Below, one piece after another: positions 51,696-60,543 of a stretch of DNA of 64,000 bases. Under the pieces are notes generated by a model. The model made no database searches. It had not been told where the DNA came from and was given only the letters and a program-made list of their open reading frames with translations. Positions within the stretch are counted from its first letter, which is position 1. Each line of letters starts with the position of its first letter. The stretch is taken from assembly GCA_910586125.1 (NCBI GenBank), contig CAJUHP010000001.1, positions 62,001 to 126,000 of the forward strand. The letters run 5' to 3'. Source of the DNA: an uncultured Lachnospiraceae bacterium. GTDB taxonomy: Bacteria; Bacillota; Clostridia; Lachnospirales; Lachnospiraceae. The translations under genes and the position numbers were made by a program.

Positions 51696-53422
51696 TCCTC
51701 CCCCTCCCAGGTGGCGGCGTTGCCGGTCAGCGGGCTGCGTTTCTCATAGTCAAATACTATCAGAATTTTTTGACCATTCTGTGAAAAATCCCTGTGAAAT
51801 ACCTCTGCATGGGTCATATGCAGCAATTGGCGGTAGCTTCTTCCTGCGTAGGAGCCAAGCTCCGGCCTTCGGAGCGCATACTTTGCATACCATTCGGTGA
51901 TGGACGGCCAAAAAGGAGCCAAATCCGGGGCAAATGCGGGGCGGACTTTTGCATTTTCCCTCAGGAAATAATCATATACCAAAACTTCCTGCCAGACAAC
52001 CCCCAAAAATTCCCGCTCTTCTTTCTCCCTGCAAATAAAATCCCAGAGAATCGAGAATCGTTCCAAACGGCTTGTCTGACGGCTAAAAAGACCGTTTTCT
52101 TCAAAATATTCCGCCAATTTTTCATACAGAACAAACGGCGACGGATAAAAAGAAAGAAGCCGCTCCATCACATGCACAAACTGATGGCTGTTCCCGTAAA
52201 TATCCAGAACCTTTTCGATCCGTTTTAAGCGGCACAGGTCTTCATAAGAAAGGAAAGGAGTCCCTAACACTTCATACGGCGGCTGTGTGCTGTGACAGAT
52301 CCCGTAGGTTTTAACCTGTTCATACAGCGGGGAACCCTTTAGAAGCTTCAGAAAACCCAACTGCAGTTTCTCCGGACGCAGCGCGTAAACCCGGTCAAAG
52401 GAACGTCCGAAGCTCTTGTAATCCTCAAAGGGCAGCCCGGCAATCAGATCCAGATGAATGTGAATATTCTTTCCCTCCGCCAGTCTTCTCACATTTTTTT
52501 CCAGGCGCTCCAGATTTGTCGTACGCCGCACCGCCCGCAGCGCGTCGGGGTTCGTGGACTGAACGCCGATCTCCAACTGCACCAGACCGGGGCGCAGGCT
52601 GCCCAGAATCTCCAGATCCTCTTCCTCCAGCAGATCCCCGGCGATCTCAAAATGAAAGTTGGTCACGCCGTTGTCCTGTCCGGCCAGATACCTCCAGATC
52701 CGCCGGGAATGGCTGTGACTGCAGTTAAAGGTCCGATCCACAAATTTCACCTGGCGGACTCTCTGCTCCAGAAAGACGGACAACTCCCGTTTTACCAGCT
52801 CCCAATCCCGAAAACGCAGCTTCTTATCCACCGACGACAGGCAGTACCCGCAGGAAAAAGGACAGCCGCGGCTGCTCTCGTAATACACAATTTTATCAGG
52901 CGGGAGCGGCCCGTCAAAGGGAAATGGAATCTGCGCCATCGACAGTGCCGGCGTCCGAGGATTTTCCCGGATGCCGCCCTTGCCCCGCCAGAAAATACCG
53001 GAAACACCAGACAGACCTGCCGGCTGCCCCCCGTCATAATACCGTATCAGGCGGCAGAATGTCTCCTCGCCTTCCCCAACCATAATTCCGCGCAGAAATG
53101 GCAGCCGTTCCATCCACTCCCTGGCTTCGCCGGACGCCTCTGGTCCTCCGAACCAGATATCCGCCTCCGGCCGCAGCGTGTGAAAATCCCTCGCCAGCGC
53201 TTCGATCAGGCAGATATTCCAGATATAACAGGAAAAACCGACGGCGTCCGGCTTCCTGCTGTACAGATCCGCCAGGATCTCTTCCCGGTTCTGATTAATC
53301 GTATATTCCGCCGTTTCCACCTCGCTGCAGACGCCTGCGGCCTGCACATATGCCCGCAGGCTGTAAATCGCCAGATTACAATGCACATATTTGCTGCCCA
53401 CGGCGGCCAGTAAAAATTTCAT
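51662..53422 (-). CDS. B12-binding domain radical SAM protein (DUF4080-type)
   Basis: A 586-residue protein starting MKFLLAAVGSKYVHCNLAIYS, chosen from AAGGAGAGA upstream. The N-terminal cobalamin-binding-like domain (about 1-150) includes VGFSCYIWNICLIEAL and WFGGPEASGEA; the radical SAM core has the cluster motif SSRGCPFSCGYCLSSVDK. The C-terminal ~200 residues match DUF4080. Relatives are unassigned methyltransferase- or rearrangement-type radical SAM enzymes. The pairing with nth is conserved-looking but its meaning is unknown. Confidence 0.88.
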   Translation of the reverse strand: MKFLLAAVGSKYVHCNLAIYSLRAYVQAAGVCSEVETAEYTINQNREEILADLYSRKPDAVGFSCYIWNICLIEALARDFHTLRPEADIWFGGPEASGEAREWMERLPFLRGIMVGEGEETFCRLIRYYDGGQPAGLSGVSGIFWRGKGGIRENPRTPALSMAQIPFPFDGPLPPDKIVYYESSRGCPFSCGYCLSSVDKKLRFRDWELVKRELSVFLEQRVRQVKFVDRTFNCSHSHSRRIWRYLAGQDNGVTNFHFEIAGDLLEEEDLEILGSLRPGLVQLEIGVQSTNPDALRAVRRTTNLERLEKNVRRLAEGKNIHIHLDLIAGLPFEDYKSFGRSFDRVYALRPEKLQLGFLKLLKGSPLYEQVKTYGICHSTQPPYEVLGTPFLSYEDLCRLKRIEKVLDIYGNSHQFVHVMERLLSFYPSPFVLYEKLAEYFEENGLFSRQTSRLERFSILWDFICREKEEREFLGVVWQEVLVYDYFLRENAKVRPAFAPDLAPFWPSITEWYAKYALRRPELGSYAGRSYRQLLHMTHAEVFHRDFSQNGQKILIVFDYEKRSPLTGNAATWEGEEWTKENGSTRF

Positions 53423-53622
53423 AGGGCTGTTCTCTCCTTGCGAAGCGCGTTTTCTGGTGTACTGGCTCGTATATCTGGCGAATCTTCCGCCGGATCCTTT
53501 TTCATCGGCAAGGCGAAAGAGGAAGGCGACGCCGCCAGAAGCCGGTACAATGGGGATACTCGTATGAGTATAACACAAATCCAGATATGGGGAAACCGGT
53601 TTTTTCGCGTTTGGGAGGAAGC

Positions 53623-53652
53623 AAAAGAAGCCGCACGACGGCAGCCTCTTTT
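53623..53652 (-). terminator. Terminator after the HPr-like gene
   Basis: AAAAGA-AGCCG and CGGC-AGCCTCTTTT pair imperfectly around a small loop; on the minus strand TTTTGC follows. Confidence 0.55.
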
Positions 53653-53693
53653 GTAATGTGTTTCTCTCATCTTTTCCGGCAGAGCGGCGCGCC

Positions 53694-53924
53694 CTAAACC
53701 TGAAATACTTTCAGCTTATCCAAAACCCAGGGATATTCCTCGTCCTCATAGATCGTCAGTGTCAAAACCCTAGTAAAATCCAGAGACATGACGCCAAGTG
53801 CAGACTTGGCGTCGATATCGACGCGCCCTACGGCCAAGTCGTACTCCCCCGGAAGCGTCTGCATCATTTTGTTGAATTCCCGCACCTTTTCTCTAGTCAG
53901 GAATTTGATCTGAATCTGCTTCAT
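53694..53924 (-). CDS. HPr-like protein lacking the catalytic histidine (third paralogue)
   Basis: A 76-residue protein, MKQIQIKFLTREKVREF, with GGGGAGG upstream. It keeps the HPr regulatory-serine region DAKSALGVMSLDF (Ser-41, the Ser-46 equivalent) and the flanking strands but is shorter at the N-terminus and has no His near position 15 (KVREFNKMM there). It is therefore a likely regulatory HPr relative, not a phosphocarrier. Whether HprK can phosphorylate it is not known. It is monocistronic. Confidence 0.75.
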   Translation of the reverse strand: MKQIQIKFLTREKVREFNKMMQTLPGEYDLAVGRVDIDAKSALGVMSLDFTRVLTLTIYEDEEYPWVLDKLKVFQV

Positions 53925-54076
53925 AAATCACCCTCCCCTTTCTAAAATAAATGCCCAGAAAACATCCCCTGCCAAAGCCCGCAAAGGCAGGCAGGCCGCC
54001 TGTTTCTAATTTTAGTTTACCCAATTGTTACAGAAATGTCAAGATGTTTTTCTACAAAATTTTTAAAAAAGAGAAA

Positions 54077-54097
54077 CCCCTGCGCCGAACGCAGGGG
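54077..54097. terminator. Bidirectional terminator after the M56 gene
   Basis: CCCCTGCG-CCGAA-CGCAGGGG is an 8-bp perfect stem. On the minus strand TTTCTCTTTTTT follows; on the plus strand CTGTTTTTG. Confidence 0.85.
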
Positions 54098-54143
54098 CTG
54101 TTTTTGCGTACTCCTCTATTTGTGTCAAACGCTGCCAGACAGA

Positions 54144-55520
54144 TCAGTCTGTGATTACATAATGACCGAAGACGTTCACTTCTGTGCTGGAATCATTCTG
54201 AACATAAACTCTATGCGCGCCGTTTTGTGTGACTTTAAAAGTGTGGTTAATCAATTCGCTTCCCTTGACATATCTCCATACGCCGTTGGGCTGCTGGATT
54301 CCTACCTTGATCTCCACATTTTTCGGAACAACCGAAACACTCACACTGATTTCCTGTCCAATCGACACATTGAACGAATCCGTCCTTGAACTTGAATTCT
54401 TCAATGTACAGGAAAATATATCTCCATCCTGCAATGGCATTATCTCGTCCATCTCAACATAATTCCATTCCACGGTGTCGTCCGGCATTATCGTATATTC
54501 GATATATTCCTTCTTTTCCGTGCTATCCGCCGTCTCTTCCTCGGCTACGATCGTTGTCTCAACGACTTTCTCATAGGCTTTGGCCATTCCCACACTCGCC
54601 ATAAAGCCCATGGCGGCTCCGCTCACGGCAAACACCAAGGCCAGCGCGCCGGTCCGCAGACGATTCGTTTTCTTTTTGTTTTCCTGGTTCATCATTTTCT
54701 CCAATCTCCTCCTCAGATCGCTTTTTTCTTCATAAAAGCCGGGATTAATCAGCGATTTTCTGGTCTCGCCGAGCTGGTACATATGAAATAGTGTCTCGCA
54801 ATAGGAATTCTGCCGGATATGACCGCAGCGACAAGTTTCAAAGTCGCAATGATATTCGTCCCAGATTTTAAGCTGGTTCAAAATTTTTCTGCTGACGGGG
54901 TTAAACCAGTGAAAACAGGCTTGAATCAGCATGAGTTCGCGGATGAATTTATCCCCGTTCTTATAGTGCAGCAGCTCGTGAGTCACAATGTTTGTCAAAG
55001 ATTCGTCGTCATATTGTCCGGCGGGAAGATGAATGACAGGGCGGACCCAGCTCCCCAGTTCTGAGGAGAGCAGGGCATAGCTCTCTTTTACCAGAACCTT
55101 TCTGCGGATGTGCATCTGCCCGGCAATGCAGGCCGCCGCGTCGCAGACCGATGCCCGGCACTCCAACAAGTTTCGGTCCAGACGGCGATAGCGGTATATT
55201 TCCGCGCCGTACCGGCACAGATTCCAAAGAAAGCCCGCTGCCCATACACCGGCCAGGAGCCTGCTGGCAAATATGGTAAACGGCGTCTGCGACATCAGAT
55301 TTCCGGACCATACCCCGTCAACCTCATGTCTTCCACACAGAAATACCCAAAAATACGGCAATCCCATCAGAATCACCAAGATATGCAGCATATGGTAAAT
55401 CAGACTGATCTGCGTTTCTGTTCGGGTTCTCTTTTCCAAAAGACTCCATGCCGCATACAAAACCGTACCGACCAGAGAACAAATCAGGTTATTCAAAGTA
55501 ACCGCTGAGAGCAGTTCCAT
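54144..55520 (-). CDS. M56 family (BlaR1/MecR1-like) membrane metallopeptidase
   Basis: A 458-residue protein with three to four N-terminal transmembrane helices, a cytoplasmic zinc-protease region with HELLHYKNGD at residues 181-190 and a later DEYHCDFETCRCGH, a further transmembrane helix (about residues 295-318) and a C-terminal extracytoplasmic domain of about 130 residues with a beta-rich pattern. BlaR1-like proteases sense a signal outside and cleave a BlaI-type repressor. The sensor domain here is not a penicillin-binding domain, so the signal is not a beta-lactam by this evidence. A BlaI-like gene lies nearby. Confidence 0.88.
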   Translation of the reverse strand: MELLSAVTLNNLICSLVGTVLYAAWSLLEKRTRTETQISLIYHMLHILVILMGLPYFWVFLCGRHEVDGVWSGNLMSQTPFTIFASRLLAGVWAAGFLWNLCRYGAEIYRYRRLDRNLLECRASVCDAAACIAGQMHIRRKVLVKESYALLSSELGSWVRPVIHLPAGQYDDESLTNIVTHELLHYKNGDKFIRELMLIQACFHWFNPVSRKILNQLKIWDEYHCDFETCRCGHIRQNSYCETLFHMYQLGETRKSLINPGFYEEKSDLRRRLEKMMNQENKKKTNRLRTGALALVFAVSGAAMGFMASVGMAKAYEKVVETTIVAEEETADSTEKKEYIEYTIMPDDTVEWNYVEMDEIMPLQDGDIFSCTLKNSSSRTDSFNVSIGQEISVSVSVVPKNVEIKVGIQQPNGVWRYVKGSELINHTFKVTQNGAHRVYVQNDSSTEVNVFGHYVITD

Positions 55521-55729
55521 CCTGTGTACCTCTCTTTAGAAAGCTGTCCTTGGTTCCCATAAAAGCAGCCGCTAAGCGCGGCGCTTTTCTGCTTTCTTTT
55601 TACCAGATAATCACAGAGATTTCAAGACTTCTGCTCTATAAATTGCGACAGCGGCAAAATAGTCGCCTGCCGTATGCACTTTAATTTAAAATGCACACTC
55701 CCAGATACATATTTCTTTCAATAATTCAG

Positions 55730-55735
55730 TATAAT
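55730..55735 (+). promoter_or_regulatory. Probable -10 box upstream of the XRE gene
   Basis: A consensus TATAAT 20 bases before the XRE start; the -35 region is weak (ATACAT). Confidence 0.4.
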
Positions 55736-55754
55736 AATCGTGAGAGGTAAATGT

Positions 55755-56120
55755 ATGAATACGGATAAGAACTATTCTGACAAAGACTATTTGTCACTTT
55801 TTCGCACCCGCTTAATCGAATTACAGGAACGTTATAATATGTCGTCCCGATGCCTGAGCACAGGAGTCGGCGCTTCGCCCAACTACATCCACGGCATTAT
55901 CTCCGGCGATAAAAATCCTTCCCTGACGAAAATTTTTGAAATATGCGAGTATCTGGAAATTCCGCCCAAGGTGCTTTTTGAATTCGGTACAGCCCAGGAA
56001 GAAAAACTGTCACGGCTGTCGGACAACGCGGCCCGGCTCAGCCCCGACGAGCTGGATTATTTTATCCAGCTCATGGAGGGTTTTCTGATTCTAAAAGAAC
56101 GAAATCCCCGAAACAAATAA
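55755..56120 (+). CDS. XRE family helix-turn-helix regulator
   Basis: A 121-residue protein starting MNTDKNYSDKDYLSL with AGAGG 8 bases upstream. The HTH spans about residues 12-68 with RLIELQERYNMSSRCLSTGV and GASPNYIHGIISGDKNPSLT, and a short C-terminal helix pair follows. It is the only plus-strand gene between the M56 and BlaI-like genes and may regulate one of them. Confidence 0.85.
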   Translation: MNTDKNYSDKDYLSLFRTRLIELQERYNMSSRCLSTGVGASPNYIHGIISGDKNPSLTKIFEICEYLEIPPKVLFEFGTAQEEKLSRLSDNAARLSPDELDYFIQLMEGFLILKERNPRNK

Positions 56121-56122
56121 AA

Positions 56123-56530
56123 TTATCTGCCCGACCTTCTTCTCAGCTCGTCCATACATTCCTGTATCTTGTCCTGTTCTTCCGCCGTGATTTCCTGCGT
56201 CTGCAAAAGCGACACGATAAACCGGCAGGCGGAACCGCCGAAATGAATATCCCGGCACTGATTTAGCTGCTGCAGCAGATATTCGTCCTCACTGACCAGG
56301 CAGGTATAGCTGTAACCGGAAAAAGCAATGTACCTCTCTCCCTGCGAAATATAGCCTTTCGCAACCATGCGCTGCAAAAGAGTATGGATCGTAGAATTCG
56401 CATACTCTTTCTGATACTCTTCCCGAAAATACGCCTTCACCTCTGACAGTACGACAGGTTTCTTTGCGGCCCACATGAATTTCATGATTTTGGCCTCGGT
56501 TTTGCTTAGATTCGCTCGTTGATTTATCAT
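56123..56530 (-). CDS. BlaI/MecI family repressor
   Basis: A 135-residue protein starting MINQRANLSKTEAKIMK; this start fits the family's length, though the upstream ribosome binding site is weak (GCGGT). The winged helix contains VVLSEVKAYFREEYQKEYANSTIHTLLQRMVAKGYISQ (split in two runs: VLSEVKAYFREEYQKEY, ANSTIHTLLQRMVAKGY). BlaI-type repressors control a membrane protease and its target genes, so it probably works with the M56 protein. Only two bases separate its stop from that of the XRE gene. Confidence 0.88.
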   Translation of the reverse strand: MINQRANLSKTEAKIMKFMWAAKKPVVLSEVKAYFREEYQKEYANSTIHTLLQRMVAKGYISQGERYIAFSGYSYTCLVSEDEYLLQQLNQCRDIHFGGSACRFIVSLLQTQEITAEEQDKIQECMDELRRRSGR

Positions 56531-56570
56531 CTGACTACCGCCATTTCTTTGGGTTCGACCCTTTTTTTCT

Positions 56571-56599
56571 ATTTTAACGGTTATTTGATAGAATTTCAA
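56571..56599 (-). promoter_or_regulatory. Predicted promoter for the BlaI-like gene
   Basis: On the minus strand TTGAAA and TAAAAT are 17 bases apart. I do not see a clear BlaI-type TACA/TGTA dyad over it. Confidence 0.5.
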
Positions 56600-56720
56600 T
56601 ATGTTTTATTAAATTTTCTCGATTTTTAGTAAAAAAATTATTTATTGCTTTCTAATATTCGTAGCAAATTCCGTTTCTTTTCCAATTTTACAGATCAAAC
56701 GGGTTTACTTTGGTTCCCTG

Positions 56721-58535
56721 TCACTCCAAGCACAGCAGGGAACACACCGGCCGCACCATTCCGGCGCAGCTCTTCATGGAGGTCGCCGGATAACTCAGTT
56801 CCATAAAACTGCCGTTCACCGTCATTCCCAGCACGGAGGATCCGCCGCCGTCCACATTCATCAGATACCGGACATCCGGGTACAGCCTAAAGGCCGCCTC
56901 ACACATCTCCCGGTAATCGGCTCCCGCCGACAGAAGCGTACGCCCGGAAAATACCAAAACAAAAAAATCTCCGTTTTCTGTCAGTCCCACGGCTGTCCGG
57001 GGATGTCTGGCCGGTCTGTGAATCCCGGTTTCCTGCGTCTGACAGGACAAGGGCGAGAGCCACCCCTCTTTTTCCAGCTCCGCCATCTCGCCGCCCTTCT
57101 CAAAAATGCTTTTACCGCCGTCAATCAGCAGCATGCCGCCCCCATAAGCCCACCGCACCTGCCGCCACTTTCTTTCTTCCACTCCTTTTGGCCTCTCCAG
57201 GCAGATCTGCATGGTCAGCCCCTTCGCGTCATAGTACCCCTGCCCCAATCCGGCCAAATCCGCCGTGTGAAGAAAGGCTTCCCCGCAAGGACGGTTCAGA
57301 GACAGAACCACGCCTAAGCCCGGCATCAGCACCTCACCGTCCCGGATACAGACGATCCGGTTCTGAATCAGCACCAGGTTAATCCGCCCTTTTCCCACCA
57401 GCATCCGGTATTGCGCCGCCTCCGCGCCTGTCTCCATCCGGGAGCGGTACGGCGTAAAAATCTGAACCGCAGACGCACTGTTGTCTGCGTCCACGTCCTG
57501 TTCGCTCCAGCGAAACAAGCAGCCGCCCGCCTCCGCCTGCCCGCCCCCTAAGCGAAAACGGAAAAATAGAATCTCTCCGTCCTCTGTTGCTGCCAGGCAG
57601 GCTTTCTGATACAGAGGAAACGTTTCCATCCGTTTTCCCCCTTCCTGACAGCGCATATAATCCAGATGCTCCTGGCGGTAAACAATCTGCTCAAAAGGGC
57701 GCTCCCTCCGAAGCTCATTATACAGATTCGCGAGTTTGGGCGTCATGAAAAAAAGAAAATTGGAGAAGATCTGCAGCCGGTTCTTTTCCCGCTGTAGCTG
57801 CTGCCGCAGCGCTTCCTCCCCATTCCAGCGCACCGCCAAAATCCGGTCCGTGCGGCTTGTGCGCACGCCCTGCACCAGCACGCCGCTCTGCTGCTCCTTG
57901 GAGCACCAGGGAATCTCTCTTCTCTGGCCTTCTCTGTCAAAATAGACGCAAGTATACGCAAATCCCTCCTGACGGTTCAGATACCGGCCGACCGCCTCCT
58001 CCCGCAAACGGTACCATTCACGGAGTCCTTCGCCGGACGGATTTCTGCAAAATGCAGAGGAAGCCGGACTTTTGGGGCAAACCTGGATCGGGTAATTCTT
58101 TGCCGCTTCCGGACAGCACGCTCCGCTCTCATAAATATTGAGAAAATACTGCGGATATTCCCGATACCATTCCTCCACGCTCTTCTCATAGATGCCTTCG
58201 CCGCAGTCCTCCCACAGACGAGCCATCTGCCAGTAAGAAACAACCGTCTTTTCTGTCAGCTTCACATACTCCGTAATATCAAAGCCTTTCGGCACATAGA
58301 CCACGCAGGGGGAGTCCTCGTCCATCTGATTGGTCATCGCTTTCGTAAAATAGCCGGACGGCGTCCCGTGAATGACTGCGTCTGCCAGAAGCTTCCTGCA
58401 GTGCAAAAAACCGTCCTCCCCATAGACAAAAACCGCCGCCCTTCCCTGGTCAATCCGGCCCTGCAGCGTCTCCTCCCAGCCGATCCCGTCCAGATTCAGC
58501 CCCAGTCCGCCGTCCTCATGAGGCAGAAAACGCAT
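56721..58535 (-). CDS. Phosphodiester glycosidase (NAGPA/DUF2233) domain protein with unknown N-terminal part
   Basis: A 604-residue protein. The last ~120 residues are a phosphodiester-glycosidase domain: HPRTAVGLTENGDFFVLVFSG, AFRLYPDVRYLMNVDGGGSSV and FMELSYPATSM. The first ~450 residues have no family I can name, contain many Cys and Trp and no membrane segment or signal peptide. In bacteria DUF2233 proteins act on glycan-phosphate linkages of the wall or surface polymers, but an export signal is lacking here. Its start overlaps the end of the upstream gene by 20 bases. Confidence 0.7.
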   Translation of the reverse strand: MRFLPHEDGGLGLNLDGIGWEETLQGRIDQGRAAVFVYGEDGFLHCRKLLADAVIHGTPSGYFTKAMTNQMDEDSPCVVYVPKGFDITEYVKLTEKTVVSYWQMARLWEDCGEGIYEKSVEEWYREYPQYFLNIYESGACCPEAAKNYPIQVCPKSPASSAFCRNPSGEGLREWYRLREEAVGRYLNRQEGFAYTCVYFDREGQRREIPWCSKEQQSGVLVQGVRTSRTDRILAVRWNGEEALRQQLQREKNRLQIFSNFLFFMTPKLANLYNELRRERPFEQIVYRQEHLDYMRCQEGGKRMETFPLYQKACLAATEDGEILFFRFRLGGGQAEAGGCLFRWSEQDVDADNSASAVQIFTPYRSRMETGAEAAQYRMLVGKGRINLVLIQNRIVCIRDGEVLMPGLGVVLSLNRPCGEAFLHTADLAGLGQGYYDAKGLTMQICLERPKGVEERKWRQVRWAYGGGMLLIDGGKSIFEKGGEMAELEKEGWLSPLSCQTQETGIHRPARHPRTAVGLTENGDFFVLVFSGRTLLSAGADYREMCEAAFRLYPDVRYLMNVDGGGSSVLGMTVNGSFMELSYPATSMKSCAGMVRPVCSLLCLE

Positions 58536-59214
58536 CGCCCCCGCGCTGGGTTTCGTGGTCCGCTCCCCCCCGCCGCGTTTCCGGCAGGGACTGCAGCAGC
58601 CGGCTTTCCAGCCAAGTTTGGGAGGGAAGCAGCTTCCCCGGATGCGGGCTGAAAAGAATGTAGACTTCTATGCCCATGGAAAAAGAGTTCCGGATATCTT
58701 CTTTCATCTGAGAAAGCCATTCCGGCTCGCTGAGAATAAAAAGAACCGACCGTGTATGTTCCAGAAGCTTTTGTTTCTTCCGGCTCTGGTCAATACCGCC
58801 CCGTTTATTTTTCGCCTCTTGCCTGCGGATTTTCCAAACATCCCCCCTCTCAGTCCTCCGATCCCGCTCTTCTTCCAGAGCCCTCTCCCCGAAGACCTGT
58901 CTGCGGATTTCGTGGATCGCGGCGTAAATCTGTTCCACCGGCCAAAAATCATACTGCGCCGGATTGCTGACAAACGCATGAACACAGCGCTCATACCGCC
59001 GCTTTTGTTCCTCTGAAATCTGCCCGTCTGCCTCCATCCTATCTGCCAGCTCATCCTGGATATGATATCGCCCGCGGTCCCAGACGGCCTGAAAATCCTT
59101 GTACTGATAAAAGGTATACACCATATCCTGACGGTAGGTCCCGCGGGGATAACATCCTGGGAGACGGTCCGCAGCGGCTAGTCTCAGCTTCTTTTCTCGA
59201 TTTCGCTCTTCCAT
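58516..59214 (-). CDS. Hypothetical protein, coupled to the NAGPA-domain gene
   Basis: A 232-residue protein beginning MEERNREKKLRLAAADRLPG. It is rich in Arg, Glu and Gln, and contains RSVLFILSEPEWLSQMKEDI and GIEVYILFSPHP, which read like a small globular domain. No family is recognised. The 20-base overlap with the next gene points to translational coupling; a frameshifted single gene is also possible because the C-terminus turns low-complexity (ETRRGGADHETQRGG). Confidence 0.55.
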   Translation of the reverse strand: MEERNREKKLRLAAADRLPGCYPRGTYRQDMVYTFYQYKDFQAVWDRGRYHIQDELADRMEADGQISEEQKRRYERCVHAFVSNPAQYDFWPVEQIYAAIHEIRRQVFGERALEEERDRRTERGDVWKIRRQEAKNKRGGIDQSRKKQKLLEHTRSVLFILSEPEWLSQMKEDIRNSFSMGIEVYILFSPHPGKLLPSQTWLESRLLQSLPETRRGGADHETQRGGDAFSAS

Positions 59215-59284
59215 GCTCTGCTCCCCTTACTCCGGTTCCGCTTTCTCTATCGCCCTGTTTTTTCGAATATCTGTTCCCATCATC

Positions 59285-59313
59285 AGTATAGCAATATATG
59301 ATTTTCCAGTCAA
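59285..59313 (-). promoter_or_regulatory. Strong predicted promoter for the two-gene unit
   Basis: On the minus strand TTGACT and TATACT are 17 bases apart, about 70 bases upstream of the first gene. Confidence 0.65.
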
Positions 59314-59437
59314 TTATTTTAATATAGAAATCGAATGCAAAATCTATTTTTAGACAGCATCTTCCCACCCCCAAAGAATTCTTTGCTCTTTCCGGGTTTC
59401 GTTTTTCTTAAGCTTTCTTAACAATCGCCAAATCCCG

Positions 59438-59466
59438 TTGCATTCTTTCTCATTTAAAATTATAAT
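59438..59466 (+). promoter_or_regulatory. Strong predicted promoter for the lipoprotein gene
   Basis: TTGCAT and a consensus TATAAT are 17 bases apart, about 70 bases before the start. The rest of the 324-base divergent intergenic region shows no other recognisable element. Confidence 0.65.
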
Positions 59467-59538
59467 CGGTTCATAAAATAAAGAACATTCCAAATGATAT
59501 CGGTTCACCTTATTCAATTTAGAAAGGAAATATCACTG

Positions 59539-60441
59539 ATGAAAAAGCAAATCCTTACCGTATCCCTCTGTCTTGGCCTGGCGGCTATGGCCGGCTGCTC
59601 CTGCAGCTCCCCGGCCGACGCTACCACCGCATCTTTCCCGGAGACTTCCCCGGCCGTAACCGAAACACCCGCGGCCACGACGGCTTTGCCGACCGAGAGC
59701 GTCCCCGAAACCACTCTGCCGGAAACGACTTCCTCGCCGGAAACCACGGCTGCCCTCAAAAATGTGACGGTCTCCACGGCAGCGCTGCCCGGCGATTCGG
59801 CCAAGCATGTCGCCTATCCGGTTTTGTCGGGTCTGGGTGACAGCTCCCAGGAAACGTTCTGGAACGACCTCTTCCAAAAAGAGGCGCAGGCCGCTGTGGA
59901 CGCGCTCACAGAGGGCAGCACCCTGATCATGACCTGGCAGACGTCTCCCGGCTCCGCCCATCTGCTGAGTCTTGTCGGGAGGACCCAGGTCACATCCCCG
60001 GAAATGGAGGCCGTAACCTATGGACTGACCGCCTACAATATTGATTCCGACACGGGCAAGGCCGTGCGGCTGTCGCAGCTCTGCGACACCAGCGCCATCG
60101 CCGCGGACCTTGCCGCAGACGATGAGGGCGCAGCGCAGACCGGCAAAAACAACGCCTATACCATGGAGGCTCCCGACGGGACCAATCTCACCGGCCAGGT
60201 GACGATGCTGGAGCTGGTCGAACATCTCAGCCAGTTTTCCCAGGCTCCCGGCTCCAAAGAGGTAAAAACCCGTCTGGCACGGCTTTTGGACCGGATGGAC
60301 TATGATAACGGCAAGGAAGTCAGCGGCTACTCTTATTGGGAAGACAATCTGCTTCATCTGGTCTTTCCCTACGACAAGGAGGTGGCCGACTATGTGGATA
60401 TCACCGTAAAAGACGCGCACCGCAGCAAATCCACCAAGTAA
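59539..60441 (+). CDS. Lipoprotein with DUF3298/DUF4163-like domain
   Basis: A 300-residue protein starting MKKQILTVSLCLGLAAMAGC, a lipoprotein signal peptide; AAAGGAAAT lies upstream. A Thr/Pro/Glu-rich linker (about 20-85) is followed by a domain with WNDLFQKEAQAAVDALTEG, TYGLTAYNIDSDTGKAVRLSQL and YSYWEDNLLHLVFPYDKEV, a pattern seen in DUF4163/DUF3298 (PdaC/YdaN-like) domains that occur on cell-wall enzymes. No catalytic residues are evident. Confidence 0.7.
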   Translation: MKKQILTVSLCLGLAAMAGCSCSSPADATTASFPETSPAVTETPAATTALPTESVPETTLPETTSSPETTAALKNVTVSTAALPGDSAKHVAYPVLSGLGDSSQETFWNDLFQKEAQAAVDALTEGSTLIMTWQTSPGSAHLLSLVGRTQVTSPEMEAVTYGLTAYNIDSDTGKAVRLSQLCDTSAIAADLAADDEGAAQTGKNNAYTMEAPDGTNLTGQVTMLELVEHLSQFSQAPGSKEVKTRLARLLDRMDYDNGKEVSGYSYWEDNLLHLVFPYDKEVADYVDITVKDAHRSKSTK

Positions 60442-60454
60442 AGCGCAAAGCGCC

Positions 60455-60483
60455 TTGTCAAGCCCTCCGCTTTATGCTACACT
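60455..60483 (+). promoter_or_regulatory. Predicted promoter for the decarboxylase fusion
   Basis: TTGTCA and TACACT separated by 17 bases, about 60 bases before the start codon. Confidence 0.6.
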
Positions 60484-60500
60484 GAGTTGGAAAAAATTTG

Positions 60501-60523
60501 CACGGCCCTTTTTCCCGGCCGTG
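60501..60523 (+). other. Hairpin in the leader of the decarboxylase fusion gene
   Basis: CACGGCC pairs with GGCCGTG around a 9-base T-rich loop, ending 6 bases before the AGGAGG ribosome binding site. It could affect access to that site. Confidence 0.4.
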
Positions 60524-60543
60524 TCCACAGGAGGTTATTCCCC

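Noticed and set aside
58516..58535. A definite frameshift joining the two overlapping genes
   Set aside because: The downstream gene has its own ATG with a GGGGG-type site and the overlap fits coupling; the idea stays open but cannot be shown here.
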